Shown here: positions 6,972 through 9,773 of the stretch, piece by piece
Layout: each line of letters starts with the position of its first letter
How positions within the stretch are numbered: position 1 is the stretch's first letter
DNA from: Clostridia bacterium
GTDB lineage: Bacteria; Bacillota; Clostridia; Oscillospirales; CAG-272
DNA length: 9,773 nt
Assembly (NCBI GenBank): GCA_024408015.1
Contig: JAKSVJ010000026.1
Location: 1-9,773 of the forward strand
Direction of reading: 5' to 3'
Position numbers and translations under genes: made by a program
Notes under the pieces: generated by a model
The model's input: the letters and a program-made list of their open reading frames with translations, nothing else
Told to the model about the DNA's origin: nothing
The model's database searches: none

Positions 6972-7065
6972 TACTCAAGCGCACGGCAACATTAAACGAA
7001 GACGAGTTTGACCTCTTGTTATAAATCAAACTACATTAAAAAAAGAACCAACAACTACACGTTTT

Positions 7066-7081
7066 AAAAAAAAAAAAAAAA
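7066..7081. repeat. Homopolymeric A16 tract in the divergent intergenic region
   Basis: Sixteen consecutive A on the plus strand, ending 23 bp before the -35 box of the DUF1846 promoter. The surrounding gap (6924-7168) also holds the two divergent promoters and the operator; no ORF or RNA gene was recognised in it. Confidence 0.9.
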
Positions 7082-7104
7082 TATAATCTTTATTCATTTT
7101 TTTC

Positions 7105-7133
7105 TTGCTTGTACGCCCATAATATGATATTAT
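7105..7133 (+). promoter_or_regulatory. Promoter of the DUF1846 / E2-like operon
   Basis: TTGCTT (7105-7110), a 17-bp spacer, and TATTAT (7128-7133) preceded by TGA, giving an extended -10. Transcription would start near 7140, with a leader of about 29 nt before the ATG at 7169. Confidence 0.75.
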
Positions 7134-7168
7134 TATTTTGTATTTTTTAAACATAGGGTGGCCTTTTT

Positions 7169-8656
7169 ATGAGACAGGGATTTGACAACAATAAGTATAT
7201 TCAACTACAATCAGAACACATCAGGGAAAGAATCAAACAATTTGGTGGAAAGCTATATCTTGAATTCGGCGGAAAGCTATTCGATGATTATCATGCTTCA
7301 AGAGTATTGCCAGGCTTCCAGCCAGATTCCAAGCTAAAAATGCTATTGAATCTCAAATCAGATGCAGAGATTGTCATCGTAATCAGTGCGGATGATATCG
7401 AAAACAACAAGGTTAGAGGAGACCTTGGAATCACATATGATGAAGATGTATTCAGACTCATAGAAAGTTTTACTGAACTCGGCTTGTATGTCGGCAGCGT
7501 TGCAATCACAAAGTATAGAAACCAACTTTCAGCAGACATCTTTGCTAAAAAGCTAGAAAATGCAGGCGTCAAGAGCTATTTGCATTACCCTATAGCAGGA
7601 TATCCAGCTGACGTTGATACTATTGTAAGCGACAATGGTTATGGTAGAAACCAGTATATAGAAACAACTCGTCCATTAGTAGTTATTACAGCCCCAGGCC
7701 CTGGTAGTGGAAAAATGGCAACATGTTTGTCACAGCTATATCACGAAAACAAACGTGGTATAAAAGCTGGTTATGCAAAATTTGAAACTTTCCCAATTTG
7801 GAATATTCCGCTAAAACATCCTGTCAATGTTGCTTATGAAGCTGCTACTGCAGATCTCGATGACATTAATATGATCGACCCTTATCATCTTGAAGCATAT
7901 GGCAAGACAACTGTCAACTACAACCGTGACGTTGAGATATTCCCAGTTCTAAAATCAATAATGGAAAGTATTTTAGGCAAATCACCATACAACTCTCCTA
8001 CTGACATGGGCGTAAACATGGCTGGTTTTTGCATTTACGACGATGAAGCAGTTTCCGAAGCCTCAAAAATGGAGATTCTCAGACGCTATTACAAAGCTGC
8101 AGTAGATTATCGTAGAAAAGGAACAGGACTTAATGAGGTTGACAAAATCAAGAAGTTGATGAATCAACTAGACATAACTCCAGATATTAATCCAGCAATA
8201 AGTATTGCCATGGCTAAAGAAGAAGAAACAGGAAAGCCAGCTGCTGCAATGCAACTTGCAAATGGCACTATTGTAACAGGAAAGACTTCGCCATTACTTG
8301 GTGCCGCCGCTTCCCTCCTCTTGAACGCATTAAAGAAACTAGCTGGCATTGATCAAGAACTTGATATAATCAGTAGCTCTTCACTTGAACCTATTTGTAA
8401 ATTGAAGCTTGATTATTTACACCATCACAACCCAAGACTACACTCAGATGAAGTTTTGATTGCTCTTTGTTCAAGTTCTGCAACTAACCCAGCAGCTGCA
8501 ATGGCTTTATCAAAACTAAAAGATCTAAAAGGTCTTGATGCTCATTTCTCAGTCATTCCTTCTGCAACAGACGAGAAAACATTCAAAAGACTAGGCATAA
8601 ACATTTCTTCAGAACCAAAATTCGAAAAGAAAAAAGCAACACCATACACTAAATAA
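7169..8656 (+). CDS. DUF1846 family protein
   Basis: A 495-residue cytoplasmic protein matching the DUF1846 family across its length; no signal peptide or membrane segment is seen. The function of this family is not established to my knowledge. Recognisable features are the N-terminal MRQGFDNNKYIQLQSEHI, a Rossmann-like stretch around 60-110 (AEIVIVISADDIE), a glycine-rich P-loop-like segment GPGSGKM (177-183) that could bind a phosphate but ends in Met where Walker A has Thr/Ser, and a conserved-looking C-terminal part with HHHNPRLHSDE (from 418) and CSSSATNPAAAMAL. Length is typical. AGGGTGG lies 7 nt upstream of the ATG. It is the first gene of a two-gene operon, 20 bp before the E2-like gene, and is divergent from the ABC transporter operon. 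No function is assigned. Confidence 0.9.
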   Translation: MRQGFDNNKYIQLQSEHIRERIKQFGGKLYLEFGGKLFDDYHASRVLPGFQPDSKLKMLLNLKSDAEIVIVISADDIENNKVRGDLGITYDEDVFRLIESFTELGLYVGSVAITKYRNQLSADIFAKKLENAGVKSYLHYPIAGYPADVDTIVSDNGYGRNQYIETTRPLVVITAPGPGSGKMATCLSQLYHENKRGIKAGYAKFETFPIWNIPLKHPVNVAYEAATADLDDINMIDPYHLEAYGKTTVNYNRDVEIFPVLKSIMESILGKSPYNSPTDMGVNMAGFCIYDDEAVSEASKMEILRRYYKAAVDYRRKGTGLNEVDKIKKLMNQLDITPDINPAISIAMAKEEETGKPAAAMQLANGTIVTGKTSPLLGAAASLLLNALKKLAGIDQELDIISSSSLEPICKLKLDYLHHHNPRLHSDEVLIALCSSSATNPAAAMALSKLKDLKGLDAHFSVIPSATDEKTFKRLGINISSEPKFEKKKATPYTK

Positions 8657-8676
8657 TCATCTAGGAGATAGACACA

Positions 8677-9588
8677 ATGAGATCAGACGGAAAACTAGTT
8701 ACCGATGTTACTGCGATGTATAGGTTATTCCCATACATTACACCAGAAAGAAACGACTCCCAAAACATGATTAACATTTCATGTGACTACAATGCAGTAC
8801 ATGATTATGTTAATAAAAAGCGTAAAGAAGGCATAAAGCTAAGTCACATGTCTGTTGTATTGGCAGCTTATGTTAGAACAGTATCACAGCACCCATTTTT
8901 AAATAGATTTGTTGTTAATTGCAAAGTTTATGCGCACAATACTTTAACAACAGCCATGGTAGTATTAAGACCTGGCGACAAAAATGAGACAATGGGAAAA
9001 ATCAAATTTGACTTAAATGACACAATTTTTGATGTTGACCAAAGACTCGTAAAATATGTTGAAGAAAATGCTCAAGCAGATAGTAACAACTCTCTAGATA
9101 AATTAATGAAAGCATTGCTAGCCGTTCCAGGTCTTGTTAGATTTGCCATTTGGTTATTCAAAAAATTAGATAAATTAGGATTGTTGCCAAAGGCAATCAT
9201 GGATGCAAGTCCATTCCATGAATCTATGGTTTTCACAAACCTTGCTTCAATCAAAACCAATTATATCTATCACCATATTTATAACTTCGGTACATGTAAT
9301 GCCATTTTGGCTATGGGCAATACCGTCGATAAACCAAGAATAGTTAAGGGTGAACAAAAATTAGTGAAAGAGATACCTTTCGGGCTTGTTATGGACGAGC
9401 GAATCGGTTCTGGCTATGAGTTCGCCATGGCATTTGCAGATTTGAAAAACTATCTTGAGCATCCAGAACTACTTGAAAATCCACCGGAAGAATTAAAGTA
9501 TGATTTCCCATTCCCTACTCTTTCATCAAGATTTCCAACAAAACAGCAAATAAAAGAAGCTAAAAAAGCCGAAAAGGCAAAAAAATAA
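8677..9588 (+). CDS. Stand-alone 2-oxoacid dehydrogenase E2-like acyltransferase-fold protein, degenerate active site
   Basis: A 303-residue protein with the chloramphenicol acetyltransferase/E2 catalytic-domain fold but no lipoyl domain, no subunit-binding domain and no linker, so it cannot act as an ordinary pyruvate dehydrogenase E2. Family features: VLAAYVRTVSQHPFLNRF (61-78), a hydrophobic middle (VPGLVRFAIWLFKKL, about 149-163), MVFTNLASI and the C-terminal FADLKNYLEHPELL. True E2 enzymes carry DHRxxDG with catalytic His and Asp; here the segment is DERIGSG (240-246), so His is Glu and Asp is Ser. The C terminus is a Lys/Ala-rich tail. Start ATG at 8677 has AGGAGA 8 nt upstream. Second gene of the DUF1846 operon. 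A structural or binding role, or different chemistry, is more likely than classical acyl transfer; no specific role is claimed. Confidence 0.85.
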   Translation: MRSDGKLVTDVTAMYRLFPYITPERNDSQNMINISCDYNAVHDYVNKKRKEGIKLSHMSVVLAAYVRTVSQHPFLNRFVVNCKVYAHNTLTTAMVVLRPGDKNETMGKIKFDLNDTIFDVDQRLVKYVEENAQADSNNSLDKLMKALLAVPGLVRFAIWLFKKLDKLGLLPKAIMDASPFHESMVFTNLASIKTNYIYHHIYNFGTCNAILAMGNTVDKPRIVKGEQKLVKEIPFGLVMDERIGSGYEFAMAFADLKNYLEHPELLENPPEELKYDFPFPTLSSRFPTKQQIKEAKKAEKAKK

Positions 9589-9606
9589 AAATACGCAAAA
9601 ACACAA

Positions 9607-9644
9607 CGGCGATGTGATTGGATTCACATCGCCGCTATTTTTTT
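9607..9644 (+). terminator. Rho-independent terminator of the DUF1846 / E2-like operon
   Basis: A perfect 11-bp GC-rich stem (arms 9607-9617 and 9624-9634, CGGCGATGTGA paired with its complement), a 6-nt loop TTGGAT, and a run of seven T at 9638-9644, 18 bp after the E2-like stop codon. On the opposite strand the stem is followed by a T-rich stretch, so it may also serve the convergent gene at 9643. Confidence 0.92.
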
Positions 9645-9773
9645 ATTTCTTTTTTGAAACAATTTTCAAAATCTCTTTTGACAAAAGTCCTATCAAGGTA
9701 CCTGTAATAAGTCCAACTATAAACAAAACCATAATCAAGTTTAATATTTTAGCATCAGATAAGAATATCGATG
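9643..9773 (-). CDS. C-terminal end of a membrane protein (partial, runs off right edge)
   Basis: An open frame on the minus strand from the window edge to a TAA at 9643-9645, encoding the last 42 residues. It contains one hydrophobic helix of about 22 residues (from ILNLIMV) with a GxxxGxxxG glycine zipper (VGLITGTLIG), followed by a basic tail ending IVSKKK, which by the positive-inside rule would be cytoplasmic. No start with a ribosome binding site is visible, so the gene begins outside the window. Too little is present to name a family; the helix pattern loosely resembles the last helix of polysaccharide chain-length regulators, but that is only a guess. It is convergent with the E2-like gene and its stop lies at the edge of the shared terminator. 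Confidence 0.65.
   Translation of the reverse strand, partial: SIFLSDAKILNLIMVLFIVGLITGTLIGLLSKEILKIVSKKK

Noticed and set aside
7008..7037. Second plus-strand promoter TTGACC, 18-bp spacer, TACATT
   Set aside because: The -10 match is weak and the promoter at 7105-7133 is much better and closer to the gene.
6963..7168. Riboswitch or small RNA in the divergent gap
   Set aside because: The predicted leaders are short (about 29-33 nt) and no structured conserved element was recognised; the gap is explained by two promoters, an operator and an A tract.
9613..9628. TGTGA-N6-TCACA as a regulatory CRP site
   Set aside because: It is the stem and loop of a terminator followed by a T run, at the 3' end of an operon and far from any promoter seen here; the match is more easily explained by hairpin symmetry.

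Overview
The window (9,773 bp, AT-rich, standard code) looks like chromosome of a low-GC Firmicute, most likely an anaerobic Clostridia member. The main reason is a glgC-glgD-glgA cluster with a separate, degenerate GlgD subunit, an arrangement typical of Firmicutes. Purine-rich ribosome binding sites, a DUF1846 protein and a stand-alone E2-like acyltransferase-fold protein fit the same group. No tRNA, rRNA, CRISPR array, insertion sequence or phage gene was seen. Every gap between genes is shorter than 300 bp; the longest is about 245 bp (6924-7168).

Region 1 (minus strand, 28-3819) is a glycogen synthesis operon, glgC-glgD-glgA. GlgC makes ADP-glucose, GlgD is its non-catalytic partner and GlgA polymerises glucose. 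A clear promoter (TTGAAA, 17-bp spacer, TAAAAT) lies before glgC, with an (AT)6 repeat filling most of its spacer. glgA stops about 20-25 residues earlier than is usual for the family, close to the window edge.

Region 2 (minus strand, 3853-6971) is a compact four-gene operon. In order of transcription it holds a Crp/Fnr-type regulator, an NMT1/SsuA-like lipoprotein, a permease and a short ATPase. Junctions are 0 bp, an 8-bp overlap and a 4-bp ATGA overlap. A 16-bp inverted repeat sits between the predicted -10 element and the regulator start, suggesting autoregulation. A rho-independent terminator ends the operon just before the glgC promoter. The imported substrate cannot be named from sequence.

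Region 3 (plus strand, 7105-9644) is transcribed divergently from region 2. A good extended -10 promoter is followed by a DUF1846 protein, then 20 bp later by an E2-like protein whose acyltransferase active-site motif is degraded, and a strong terminator. The cellular role of this pair is unknown; it is the least explained part of the window.

Region 4 (9643-9773, minus strand) is the C-terminal 42 codons of a membrane protein running off the right edge and convergent with region 3.
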